Of a stretch of DNA of 64,000 nucleotides, positions 1-11,465 are shown in pieces (position 1 is the first letter of the stretch; each line of letters starts with the position of its first letter). The position numbers and the translations under genes were made by a program. The DNA lies in contig JAXDDX010000041.1 in assembly GCA_034670405.1 (NCBI GenBank), positions 937,001-1,001,000 on the forward strand, read 5' to 3'. This DNA comes from Hoplostethus atlanticus (taxonomy: Eukaryota > Chordata > Actinopteri > Trachichthyiformes > Trachichthyidae). The notes beneath the pieces were generated by a model, which was not told the origin of the DNA, did no database searches, and saw only the letters and a program-made list of their open reading frames with translations.

Positions 1-1975
1 AACACGTTTTAGAGATTGGTCCGTTCACCAGAATGGCCCAGCCACCATTAGCTTTTGTCTTGCTTTATTTACAGTGCTGGAGTCAGAGAAGCCTTCAGCG
101 TGGAAATGTGTCTTATCACATGAGGATCAAACTGTTGTCAGTGTCTAATGTATCTGTCAAGACTGAGAGAAGGGCAACGTGACATAATGAGCATGTGTCA
201 TATCTGTGACCCTCAATACCCCCCCCCCCCCCACACACACACACACACTCTGAGCACTTTTCACTCAACTACCATCTGTTTTCAGTGCTTTGGTGACTCG
301 GCACCAGTCTAGTGGAAGAGAGAGACAAGGTGTCATCACAGTGAAACTCCTCTAATTGTTCCATGTGTGATGTGCAAGATTTATATATGCAGCTCACAAA
401 GCAGCTCACAGTTGCATAGGTGCATTCATTTTTTAGCATGTGTGGGAATAAGATGAAAGCGTATCGCACCCCCCGCGGGGAAATTACGACCACTAGCCCT
501 GGCAGTGTTACGTCAGAGTCACACTGCGAGCAACTTGGCTGGTGGATTCTGACAGATTGTGTGGCAGCGCACGAGGCTCTGATTACATCTATGGAGCGGT
601 CCTGTGTGGCTACAAAGTTTTGAACAGGCAAATCATGTATTTTGCACCGCTTTGGTATTGCCTTTCATAACATTACATCTTTTTGATGAGTTAAGCATTC
701 ATTCCTTTAGTCAGCTTCATTCATTTTGCACTTGCCGGGCAGAACTAAATGAAATAACGAAATTAAATAGCATCAGTGAGGAAATAAGGGAGCGCTGATA
801 TCTGATTGGCTGTTGATGGTTGATGCTACGTTCAGCTATGGACAACTTTTCTCAGCCGACAAGCTTGTTGACCGTCCACACTCCGGCCGAGTCTCCCTGG
901 TCACTCGGCTCTATGCACCTGATCTCACACAATATTGTTAGAGACAAATAAACAAATGTGGTTGTGCTCTCCTAATTTTGTCGTGAACAATTTGTTAGCT
1001 TGGTCCCATTGAATGCCACAATACAGTACTGGAGTATCCAAAGGCATAGCATGGAGCTCTCAGATGGACACACTTCATTACTCCTGTTCTCTCCACATGA
1101 AGCACAGGTGCAATGAAACGTCCTTTTCCTCCCACACTCATATTCACAGAAACACGTTTTGTCCACGACACTAAATTCACTGATATATATATATTTTTTC
1201 TTCTTAAGTTGATTGAGGCAAACAGATCAGAGATCAGTCTTTCTTTTGTTGCTTTTTCCATAGATTTGCATCCTAATGTAAATGTTAATGTTGTTCCCTT
1301 ATACAAAGTGCTCAGCATGATTCTTCAAAAAAAGAAAAGCTCTTCAGAGAGTGTCCTCATATCCCACAGTGCATATGTAAAAATGTAACAGACTTTGGAA
1401 AACATAAAAGAAAAATTCTTATTAAGCTCTTTCTCCAAGAGTGGCCAATTGTAGTCCAAGTTGAAACTAAATGAAGATGCTATTTGCGTTTCACTTTTTC
1501 CCAGTGTTTTCTTGCTAATCTAATGGAACTGCTTTTTTCTGCTGCATTGTGTACATTGAAATTCACATTCTGTTCCAGTTGCCTGTGGAGCAGGATTCTT
1601 GGATCTTGCGGCCTACCCTTGCATAATGAAAGGTGTCGAGACATCTGTTTCCACAGGCGGCAATTAAGTTACTGTAAAAGATAAACAAAACAACTTATAA
1701 TGAGATACCACATAAATTCATAGGGTAGCAGACAAATACACCTTTGATCACTGAAAATGGATTCAAAATTACATTTTTCTGCATCTGCAAATCCCAAGTC
1801 TGGAATCTTATTCGGTATGGTGATGCTAATTATCTCTGCACAGTAGCTGCCTGCTTTTAATCACGCAATTATTACATCCGATTCAACTGGAGGAAGAAAT
1901 AGATGGAAATCGTATGGGTGCCTGCACCAAGCATGGGGCATGGCACTGACCCTTGTAGGGTTAGGGGTCATGCAC
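1..1975. other. intergenic/intronic DNA, no gene seen
   Basis: No open reading frame here resembles a known protein and no RNA gene is visible. The stretch is AT-rich ordinary DNA with one C-run plus CA microsatellite (219-248) and a short TA run near 1180. Nothing else can be supported. Confidence 0.6.
219..248. repeat. poly-C followed by (CA)n microsatellite
   Basis: A run of 14 C passes directly into about eight CA dinucleotides. This is simple-sequence DNA, likely length-polymorphic. Confidence 0.95.
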
Positions 1976-1979
1976 TCAT

Positions 1980-2022
1980 GGTACTGTGAGGTGCTCTGGA
2001 TAAAAATGTCTGCCAATTTATA
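1980..2022 (+). repeat. diverged SINE/LINE tail fragment
   Basis: The segment contains GCTCTGGATAAAAATGTCTG, which resembles the teleost SINE/L2 tail motif around GGATAAAAGCGTCTGC with a few substitutions. The upstream 60 bases may be the degraded body, but no tRNA head is legible. It is an old fragment on the plus strand. Confidence 0.5.
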
Positions 2023-2444
2023 TTGGGAGCGTCATCGTCACCGCACTAAGAATAAAATCCACAGAAATAACACCAGCATTTCTGCCACTAGTTAAACAGT
2101 GTGGGTTTCAGAATACCTCCATATAAACAATGGTATCTTATATACAGGAAGTTTGCTTTGTTTCTGTACACAGGCCATTATAGGCCTGAAATTTGAGAGG
2201 GGGTGGAAGACGATAATAAATGTTGAAATGGAAAAGCAACTCACTGTTCTGTCTTTTTAGAAATTATTTGAAAATTTGGAGAGAAAAAAATAGGAATGTC
2301 CGCATTGCTTGAAAGAGATATAGACAACTCATTTTACCTTGTACGAGAGAATCAGGATCAATTGTGCTTTTGGCTCATATCACCACCATGTTTGTTAGAC
2401 AGATGTTGCTTTGTGAAAAATAACTCAAACAATAACTTGTACAT

Positions 2445-2575
2445 CTGCATCTGTAACACATTGAAAGGACACTTGAGCAGGACACAGGTGTGGATGGACA
2501 TATTGGCTGCTGCAGGGATTGAACCAGTGATCATTCGGTTTTTATACAGCCTCCAAAACCACTAGGACGACCTGA
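2445..2575 (-). repeat. degraded tRNA-derived SINE
   Basis: Read on the minus strand, this has a tRNA-like head. The box B equivalent GGTTCAATCCC is intact, and a weak box A lies in CTAGTGGTTTTGGAGG. Downstream comes TGTCCTGCTCAAGTGTCC, close to the 'tgtccttgagcaagacac' body motif of fish V-SINE-like elements. The box spacing and body support an old SINE and not a tRNA gene. No tail or target duplication was resolved. Confidence 0.6.
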
Positions 2576-2761
2576 CGGTCCTTGAATGGTCCTTGGCTGG
2601 GCAGGCTTGCGTGGTGACATCCAAGAACCAGTTCCCCAGAGATGCTTGCTTGGCTTCCAGCTCTGCCTTTTACAAGGTCCCACAGTCTCAGGCAGTCCAC
2701 AAGCAGGTGGGGATAATAATTATATGTGATTACTAGACATTAATCCATCCAAACAGTGACA

Positions 2762-3395
2762 GCCACAGCTGCCACAACTTCACAGCATTATAGAGGGCTT
2801 TCAGGTGACATAAGACACCCTCTGGCAGACATACTGCAGGTCCTCACCTCTTGGGCAACAGTGGCTGTGAACAGCTGATTGTATTTCTGAATGTACAACT
2901 TGGCTGTCTAGACATGACACAGACATGGTTCATTTTTGGGCTGTTTCTAACTGAGAACTGACATATCTGAGTGATTTTGGGTTGGGATAACGGCATGGCA
3001 GCTCAGTGGTTAGCACTGTCGCCTCCCAGCAAGAAGGACACAAGGTCCATTTCCAGCTCTGGTCCTTTCTGTGTGGAGTTTAACCCCAGCCCTGCCTTCC
3101 ACCAATGGATGCTGGGAGAGGCTCCAGCCCCCTGTGACCTAGCTCGTTAGCTAGCTAACCATAGTATCTGGTCAGCTATCATTGCCCTGTTTAAGCACAC
3201 TAGCTAATGTATCTAGTAGAAGCTAGCATTAGCAGTGACTAGTAGTCACATGGTAACGAGCTAAATGAGCCTGCTGGCTAGTTAGCTAGCTAACAGTTTG
3301 TTCAGGTTAACTGAGCTGACTCTTCTCAAGCACCAACTCAGAGTGTTTCGGAGTACACCACAACAATCTTTTTAGGTATCTCCCTTTCTCTAGCC
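2762..3395 (+). repeat. dispersed repeat family A, copy 1 (interrupted)
   Basis: This stretch aligns collinearly with 40810-41500 in the same window. Shared blocks include CCATAGTATCTGGTCAGCTA, ATCTAGTAGAAG, GCCTGCTGGCTAGTTAGCTA and CAGTTTGTTCAGGTTAACTG, with roughly 85-90% identity in the best part. In this copy the match is broken by a SINE-like insertion (about 3000-3136). The second copy carries a different insertion. No coding potential is visible, and the family is one I do not recognise. Confidence 0.8.
3000..3136 (+). repeat. short deleted SINE-like element inside family A copy
   Basis: It begins with a tRNA-like head: GGCAGCTCAGTGGTTAGCAC fits box A, while box B is decayed. It continues with the very common teleost segment CTTTCTGTGTGGAGTTT, then jumps to GGGAGAGGCTCCAGCCCCC, the usual end of the same family. 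The middle is missing, so this is an internally deleted copy. It interrupts homology with 40810-41500, so it inserted after that family dispersed. Confidence 0.7.
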
Positions 3396-4318
3396 TGGTT
3401 CACAGTCAAGTTGTGTGATGGGTTGTACAGGCTTGTTTGATAGCTGTTTGGTGCCCTGTGATAGTCTATGAATACTTTGTATTAATGTGTTGAATAAATT
3501 GGATTATCAGTGGTACAACCACACAGCAGTTGAGTTATTTTACATTGTACATTTTACAACATAACCCAAAAGCTCATGGAATCTTAAGTGCATTGTTTGA
3601 CGGTAACCAAAGAAGCATGACATCAATTATGTACTGTAAATTATCACAAAGAAAATTGTATTTCCTTCCTCCTGTGATTTAGCCTGAACATGTCTCAGCT
3701 GTTTTGAGCATAATTACCCCCAACAAGAGTCCAAATCTCGCACCCTTGTAAAACCCTGCTGTGGTACCATTCTCCTGTTGTCAAAGGTTTGTTGTTGTGT
3801 TTTTTTTATGGTCCTCTTCACAGTTTATTTCGGAAGAAGCTGTGATTTTCCATTATGCCAGATTATATCACATCTCCAGTGCATATTCCATTGTGTCAAA
3901 ACAAGTACGCTAGCGCTGCTGGATGGAGGCGTACGCGTGTGCATGTTTGTTGACACCAAAGTGCCGGGGTAGCACACTGTTGTTGTAACTAAGAAAATCG
4001 CCGAGCAAAAAGGACTGCCTGGTGGACGAGGCACGCTGGTTTATAATTCTTTTAAAAAAAAGGCGTTATATTATTTAGCTGTGGTTACTTTAGCTAAATT
4101 GTACTTATCAGCACCTAGTACATTTGTAATAGGTGCCATTTACATGTTCGGCCGTCACACCTAATAAATGTTAGCTTACCGTTGTTTTTGATAAACAGTA
4201 GCTTACCGTTTATTAGGTTTTTTGGGTTTAATTTTATTCATTCAATTTTAGTCATACAAACGAGACCCCAACATGTTTAATATAGCTACTTATTTTTACA
4301 ATTTATTTCTGTATAAAA
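3396..4318. other. no gene seen
   Basis: Ordinary AT-rich DNA without a recognisable gene or repeat family. Two short copies of GCTTACCGTT lie near 4176 and 4202, and there is a local CpG-rich patch near 3905-3945. Confidence 0.5.
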
Positions 4319-5218
4319 CAGAGCCGGTCCTGACCTCCCTGGGGCCCTAAGCAAAATTCTGCTAAGGGGGCCTCCTACCTGACCTGTGAGCCATGTAAAC
4401 CATTTGCCATTGCCACACAGTGACACCCCAGTGCTCCCACTACAATCCTCACTCCTTTAAAACAGTTTGCTCCATCTGTCGGTCTAAGAATAAGTAGATC
4501 TATACAGAACAGAATGAGGTATAAACAAACAATATTTATTGAATAGAATATTTTCTATAGAATCTTAAGATAAGTGAATATTAACATTTTAAATCAATAT
4601 TTAATCAATAGTCAATCCATTGCTTTCCATCTTGCATTAGTCTAGAGTTGTAACTAAACCTTGTCTGAGAGACTAGATCATCATTGTCTTGTTTTAAAAT
4701 TATGTGCGCCTATGAGGAGTGCCATCACGCCCATATATTGTCTGGACTGGTCCCCACAGCACAACACCGTTGGCGTTTATCAAACGTAATAAATAGTTGT
4801 ATTTCACTCTCACTTTTGTCAGGCACAAAGTCCCAGAACAGCCCTGGAAGTGGCTGGCAAGCAAGCAAGACACAGACAGACCAAGAGATGCACTGCCCAG
4901 CTAGGTTAGCAAGACAGACTGACTAGAGAGAGATGCACTGCCCAGCTAGCACATCAACTTAACGTTACTGTTATTTGCTGACATCAAACTTGGAGAGGAA
5001 AGAACACAAGTTTACCTGATTGCTGTTCCTGCAATTCACTATCATGGTGTTTTGTTTTTTTTTCTTTTCGTGACCAGAAGGATAGTTCCGCTTCATCCTC
5101 TCATCGAAGTTGTAAACATTGACACCCGCTTTGACACAAGAGGGAGGCCGGGGCCCTTGCGTAATTTGCGGGGCCCTACGCAACTTGCGTAGTGAGTGTA
5201 TAGGGCCGCCCGGCTCTG
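4319..5218 (-). mobile_element. non-autonomous hAT-type DNA transposon (about 900 bp)
   Basis: The ends are inverted repeats: CAGAGCCGGTCCTGACCT on the left, and CAGAGCCGGGCGGCCCTATA as the reverse complement of the right. Matching GGGGCCC-rich subterminal sequence lies at both ends (4340-4372 and 5150-5172). The flanking 8-mers are GTATAAAA (4311-4318) and ACATAAAA (5219-5226), a 6/8 match as expected for an aged hAT 8-bp target duplication. Inside is a short tandem duplication (AGAGATGCACTGCCCAGCTA near 4884 and 4929) and a remnant transposase exon on the minus strand. It therefore looks like an internal-deletion derivative of an autonomous element. Confidence 0.8.
5016..5096 (-). pseudogene. 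remnant first coding exon of a hAT-type transposase
   Basis: An ATG at 5096 opens 27 codons starting MKRNYPSGHEKKKKQ. This is the kind of N-terminus (basic, 'KR.Y.SG.EKRKKK') seen on hAT transposases of the DUF4371/ZMYM-like group. The frame reaches CAG followed by GTAAAC, a good splice donor, exactly at a codon boundary. The rest of the transposase (BED zinc finger, RNase-H-like core, dimerisation domain) is absent from the 900-bp element, so the exon is non-functional debris. Reading direction and position inside hAT termini support the call. Family assignment rests on recall of the motif, not on a search. Confidence 0.5.
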
Positions 5219-7362
5219 ACATAAAAAGCACTTGAACTATAATGTACAGTAGAGGTTCACCACTCTGAGCTGCTTTCTATGGGGATCTTTTATTATTTCC
5301 CCAAGTAATTCACCACTTGTGTTTTTTAAAATCTGTGGGGAACTGAGCCCCCCCTTCCCCAGATGGACCAAATAGCACAAAGCAAATCATTGGAGCTACT
5401 TTCTAACAGCAAGTCCCGTTTTTTTTTTTTTTTGCTGGTGCTTGAGTGTCATCACAATTAATTTCAACACCGTACAAAGAGTTTCATTCCGAAATGAGAC
5501 GTCCACCAAGTGAGAAGTGTGACACCTCTGACAAAATGATTGCTGGTTTGAAAGTAATACTCAATATTGAATATGATTATATTATTAACTTATCAGCCTT
5601 CTTGAGTCCTTTACTCACCTATTTTTTCCCCCCAAAAAATGGATTCATCTTTTGGAATAAAACCCTTTTACATTTTAATAAGAAAGTCCTACATAATTGG
5701 CATGCCACAGCAGAACCAAGATGGAATATACTGTGTAGTGTTCAGATTGTGTGTGGTGTGCATCTTTCATAAAGCTAAACAAAGCTATATAACATGACCA
5801 GCACTCCCAAACGGCTCAAAGGGCTTTTGAGGAAACAGTTAAATCATGTTTACTGCTGTTGAGTGGCTAATAACTTTCAAATCATCATGCAAACCTCACT
5901 TTAGGGCCATTCCATGAGCACTCAGATTTCTAAGAGGGAAATTAATTGAATCTCCGTTAAAGGTATAACTTTTTATTCATGCCGTAGCAGGAAAAAAATG
6001 GCATGTTTGCATTTGGGTAATTAGTTGAATAAGGTCCATCCATATCCATTGGCAGCACCTGACAGTTGGAGGCCGTTAGGCTTGTGAAAATGAATTTCCT
6101 CTCACTATGAAACTAATTATAGACATAAGAGCTGAGTGGGAGATCCATGGTCTGGTTGAACCCACGCTGAGTGATGTGTATATAACTGATATACATATCA
6201 CCAAAATGTCATCAGTGCATGGTTCATAATTCTAATTAGACTTGCTGTTTTTATATATTATACAGCCAGATCATTTCACTAGTCATTTACACAACAGTGG
6301 AACAAACGGTACAAGGGGCATCGTTTTTCACTGTGACCTCAGACAGTGCAAACAAAAAGCACAAGATCGGACACAGAAACAAAATACTGTACAGTATGTC
6401 AAAAATATATTATTTATATGTATATATGTCAATATTAAATATGTATCTGTGTATCTATGTGTCTAGTGTGCAGGGACAGGGTTGGAATTGGCGATGAAGC
6501 AGTTATGAAAAATTAAAAAAACAAACACCAGAAGCAGAAAATATTGGATTTGTGGATAAGCATACAGTAATGTTGCAGTTGTCTGCACTTTTTCCCCTAA
6601 GGTCTGCTGTGTGGATCTCTAGAAAATGATATTATTTCCACTGGGAAACAAAAGATAATGTCAGACATCCAAATATGTTCTATAGACATTTTGCTATTCA
6701 GCCTTCATCACTCCACAAAACTATTAAAATAACTACTATTAAAAAACCCTACTATTAAAACATTAATATAATATTCATTCCAAAATAAAGTTTCCACCTT
6801 GTGAAAAATATGATGCTTACTGTGACAAATTGATTGATGCATGAGAGTAAAGCTCGTTATTGAATATTACTGAAGTTATTATCTATCTTGAGCCCTTTAC
6901 AAACAAAACAGGAACACTTCAGAGAGTGTAATCATCATTTTTTTTTTTTTTTTTTTTAAATAGTGAGCCATCAGGTTCTACTATATGTATTTTACATTTT
7001 CCTAAAATGGATACGGGATGCATTTTGTCATTGGAGCCTTCATTTATTTTCTAGACACTGCTTGTCCTCTCACTGCTATTGACCTTTCACTGAGTATTGA
7101 CTATGGAGTGAACAGGACTTTGTGTTCGTGACATGTGCCATGGCCTAATGAAAAAAATGATCTGCAAATGTTGGGACAAAACACGAGGCATATCCATTGA
7201 TTGCAATCTCATTGATGGAGTTTCACAAAAAATGGAAATGGATAGAGATGGAACAGACTGTGAAAGAAGGCAGCCTACACTTTCCATTACTGCTGGTAAC
7301 TATGAATCACTGCATATACTGTAAAATAAAAATACTATAGGTTATAGTTGTATTGACATCTT
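5219..7362. other. no gene seen; poly-T tracts
   Basis: No recognisable coding or RNA gene. The stretch is AT-rich with T-runs at 5419-5433 and 6938-6957 and scattered TAATTA-type motifs (for example near 6003-6030 and 6100-6120). Some of it could be regulatory, but nothing specific can be read. Confidence 0.45.
6938..6957. repeat. poly-T tract (20 bp)
   Basis: An uninterrupted T20 followed by AAATAG. It may be the poly-A end of an old retroposon in minus orientation, but no retroposon body can be seen to its right. Confidence 0.85.
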
Positions 7363-8320
7363 AGTTTTTCTCAGTCGCTTTAGTACATTTCTCGAATCAT
7401 CCTTAAGATTTGCAAAACAGTAAGCGCATTTCTCGAAACAATTGGTACAAACAGCACCACACAATGGATTACCTGCAAAAGCCTGTAACTTGCTCAAAAT
7501 CCTTAGTTCATCTCTCAAAAGTAAATCTTTACGTCAATGAACATGTCAGTCCATCAGAATGACAAGTCCTTGTGTCATTGAGTACAAACAAGATAATGCT
7601 TAGCCATGTTGTCAATATAACAGTTACTCTGATGGAAACTATGGTGAAGGGTTTGATGACAATGATTGAAAATGTATAAGGCTGCACTTTTTCTGTATAG
7701 CATATATCAATTCAAAAGACATATACAACCAATAATTGTTCAAATTGTCATAATTGTTAGTCATTTGCCTAAATGTGCTAAAACATTTGCAAATGGTAAC
7801 AAAGAGAAATGCTCTTTCTGTTGTGCACAGGTAACAAAATGTTGTCTTGATGACTTCAACTGTCATTGGAGAATTGAGCCAAAGCAACTGAGAAAAACTG
7901 TAGTGAAAGTCAAGATTTACTTGAGAGCAATTCATCAATTCAGGACACATTTACAAAATAAGTCTAATAGAAATGTATAGAAAACATGCTTGACAGATTA
8001 TGACAACTGGTTCAACCATTCTGCATGTAATGACTTATTCAATGAACTAGTGCCTAGATGTTCTGGGGGGTAAGACTATTCAACAGAGAACCAATATAAT
8101 ACATTTTGATCAACATGAACTATTGATAATGTAGGAAACAGCAGACGGTTGTACATAATCATTTGCATGAATGTGCCAAAGCATTTGCAATTTGTTCAAA
8201 AGAATGAGAAATTACTTTTATGATGTGCACAAGTGACTAGATGATGTGGAGGTTGAACAAGTAGTTTTGAGAATTTCAATTCTGATCTGAGAAAGCGTCC
8301 AAAGCGACTGAGAAAAACTG
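7363..8320. mobile_element. composite inverted-repeat DNA element with duplicated right end
   Basis: The left edge begins AGTTTTTCTCAGTCGCTTTA. The right edge (8297-8320), reverse-complemented, begins CAGTTTTTCTCAGTCGCTTT, so the termini are inverted repeats. A second right-type terminus lies in the middle (7878-7900). The 140-160 bases before each right-type end are related to one another (7762-7900 and 8160-8320 share CATTTGC, AATGTGC, ACATTTGCAA and GTGCACA blocks). The element is thus either two nested copies of one MITE family or one copy with a tandem duplication of its right arm. No transposase is seen. A Tc1/mariner-like origin is possible but the target duplication is unclear. Confidence 0.65.
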
Positions 8321-10015
8321 TAATAGGAACTGAAATATCCTTAATAACTCTGGATGTATGCGGCATTCAGTTCCATCCTTCATATCCACCAAACAGCATA
8401 TGGGATTTGTTCAGCCTTGTGAGGTTTGGCCACTTCACCTATGGGTCCTATTCCCTGTCTGAATTCAGAGTTATTCTAGTCGTATTGCAGTGTTGAACCG
8501 GCCTTATGACAAGAGGATTAAGTTTAATTGTAACCCACCGTATTTAGAGTTTATAAGAATACACTATTGATATTAATGAGTCTTACATGGGAATGCAATA
8601 CCATAAAATAATTTCATGGTGGTCCAGAAAATAATGAAACTTAATAAGAACAAGTATAATTGCTATTTCGCTATCTCTGATTAATTCAGTGGTGCTAATT
8701 ACCTATTCTTTTTTCATACTCCAGAGCTGCGATAATTATCTTTTTTTCCCTCTTTTGAAGAGCCATTTTGTAAGCTTGTTTAAAAAAAAAAAAGAGGAAG
8801 AAAAATGCCAGGGTCTTCCAAATCAAAAGCTTCTGAAGAATTATGTCGACATTTTACATTTAAGAGCGCATACTCACTCAAAGGGGAATTTCATATTCCT
8901 ATGGCCTACGAGTCTAATCCGTATCTGTGTACATGAACGTATACAGCTAGAAACCAATCGGAGAACGGTGATGGTAATAGGATAGTTTTGAGACTAGGGT
9001 TGTATAGTGAAAGAGCTATCAATTCACAGCCAGACCCGCATCACCATGAAATCATCCTCATTCCTGTTGCATCTTCAGCGGCTGGTTTGTTAGATTTTAA
9101 CAGATGTTTAGTCATATTTTTCCCATTAATTCTCTAAGGAGCTGTCTATAAGAACGATGTTGCAGATTACAAAGTGGGACAAATTCTTCATTTTTCTCAA
9201 GGTGGACAGTGGTAGATGCTCACTAACACATACTAATACTATTCTGGATGACAGGGCAAAATATTTGAATGGTGAAATGCAGTTGCTTTCACCCAAACAC
9301 AAAAAGGCAGATAACTCAACCATCTACGAAACCAAAAGGTGATTTCCGCTTGCTCTAATCACTTAACCAGTTTTAGCAAATTCACCCGTCCATCCCTTAC
9401 TCATCCATCCCTTCTTTCCTCTCCTTTATCCCCCACCCATTTCTTCCCAAATGGGATTTGAATTAGTTTTAAACCCTATCTCCGTAATCCTCGCGGAGTG
9501 ACGGAGTAAATGCTGAGGGACGGGTCATATATTTCAACACAGTAGTTCACATACACCTCTTCGTGAGTGTAAGACCAAGGGGTAGAAAGACTACTGAAAT
9601 ATTATGCTCAACAGAAGAAAAAGTAGCTCAAAAGTTGCTAAAATAATTTGAATTAAAAAAAAACAACTTTAAAGTGGATGAACAACGTCAAGCATGAATC
9701 AACACAACACTTATTAGGGCTGCCTTCCTACTGCTCAGCTGCACCCCATTCTGCACGACCCACGTCCAAGAGGAGTGAAAACCTCTTTGACGCCTCCTCT
9801 CCTTCATCTCCATCTGCCCTTCATGACTGAAGTGGATTTTAACAGGTGAAAGCAATCAGCAATCACAGCTTTCACCTGATTCACCTGGTCAGCCTGTTTC
9901 ATGGAGGAGGAGCAGGTCACCCTCTTGTTTGGTCCACTCAGTGTATATCAGGCATGGTTATGCGCTGTGCTATAGTACGGTCAGTTGGAGCATCAATCTT
10001 TCCTCCCACATCTTC
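8321..10015. other. no gene seen
   Basis: No recognisable gene or repeat family. The stretch includes a pyrimidine-rich patch (9410-9450) and an A-run near 9655-9663. Short open frames on both strands overlap and lack any known motif. Confidence 0.5.
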
Positions 10016-10023
10016 CGTTATTG

Positions 10024-10193
10024 CAGCGGTTGTCAGAGCCGGTCCTCAGGGTCCAGAGTCCTGCTGGTTCTCTATCCTACCAGCTGGCTGATTGCATTCA
10101 CCTGGCGTCCAGGTGTAAATCAGTCCTTATTAGACAGCTAGAATGAAAGCCAGCAGTCCTCAGGGTCCCGAGGACCCGAGTTGGGAACCACAG
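10024..10193. mobile_element. 170-bp hAT-type MITE with 8-bp target duplication
   Basis: The left end CAGCGGTTGTCAGAGCCGG pairs with the reverse complement of the right end, CTGTGGTTCCCAACTCGGG. The inverted similarity extends through GGTCCTC and CTGCTGG for about 45 bp. The flanks are CGTTATTG (10016-10023) and CTTTATTG (10194-10201), a 7/8 match. Termini of the form CAGNGGTTCTCAAC with an 8-bp duplication are typical of hAT elements. There is no coding capacity. Confidence 0.85.
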
Positions 10194-10384
10194 CTTTATT
10201 GCTACTGTATAAATGCACTATTGATATTGCATGCTTTAAAAATTATGAAGAGCTTTCTAAAAGTAAGATTCTCAAAGTCATGCCATTATTTGAAGCTGAA
10301 AAAAAAGCTGAAAATACCCATCCTCATTCAATTATGTTAAATAATTGGCTCCATTGCTTGATGATTGATTGCTATTAGCGCTCC

Positions 10385-10652
10385 AATTAGCTAGCAAGGC
10401 GAGTGAACCAGCTAGACAAATACCAGGCTAATGTTAACTTAGCTATTACCATGGGTAAAATCAAGCATTTATTGCAACAATTAATTAACGTTACCTCCAC
10501 ATACCTGCACGGGTTTGATGCAGATGTAATTTACAGTTGGCCACTTTCTGATGCAATGCTAATGGAGAGAAAGAAACAGTTCAAAACATATATATAAAAA
10601 AAGCAATTACAGTAACAAATGTAAATGTAACTCATTACTTCCACCCTTGTGT
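10385..10652 (-). repeat. possible hAT end fragment
   Basis: Read on the minus strand, the right edge gives CAAGGGTGGAAGTAATGAGT followed by TACATTTACATTTGTTACTG. This resembles the 'GGAAGTAACG.GTTAC' ends common to some fish hAT elements. The opposite end was not found, so this may be a truncated copy. Confidence 0.35.
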
Positions 10653-11465
10653 AAGACTCACTGAAACATACCGTAGTTATCATTAATGTTATCATTTACT
10701 GCACAGGCTGATAAGGCTCACTCATTGTGATGTTGGAGAAAATAACTTTTAAAATAGCATATAATAACTGTGTGAAAACATTACATCCTGATAAAAATAA
10801 AGACATTTGAGTCAGTGGTATACAAAAGGACCAAATCATATTCAAAGGCATAAAGTAAAACAAACTATGCATACAATGGTGACCATGGCAAAGACAAACC
10901 TTCCCTCTCTCCACTAATAAATACATAAGCCCCCTAATAAAAAGTGCATCCCACCGCAGGACTCATCAGGACGCCGCATAGCATGAGGATATTTCATTTA
11001 ATTAGGCCGAATCTCTTTCAAGTATGCCGCAACGTCACTGTGCAGAAATGTCTCTGGGTCTGGCATGGACTCGAGGTTTTAGTCATTAAGAAAATCAGGT
11101 CAGCTTCTGTGTATGGAGGAAGTCCAAGGCAAAATAAGTAATTACAGAGTTGCATACCAGCATTGTTTTTAATGAGCTATTTCAAGAAAACAAGCCTTAG
11201 AATATGATGCTCACCTCAGAACGCATGGGTATTCCCTCACCATTAGGTCTGGGCATTGGATGTCACTGTTGTCATCCGTTGATGTGGTGGGAAATGAATG
11301 GAATAATTTGTTAATATAAATGCAAACTTGCCAATATTGCACCAGTCACACATAGGAGAAGATAGTTGCATCAAGACCAGCTTGTCTAGTCATGTCTTTA
11401 ATTGTTTTATTTAACAACAATGGGAAAGAACTCAACTTTAGACTAACACTTTCAAAATTGTGGTC
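10653..11465. other. no gene seen
   Basis: AT-rich ordinary DNA. No coding, RNA or repeat signature can be supported. Confidence 0.5.
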
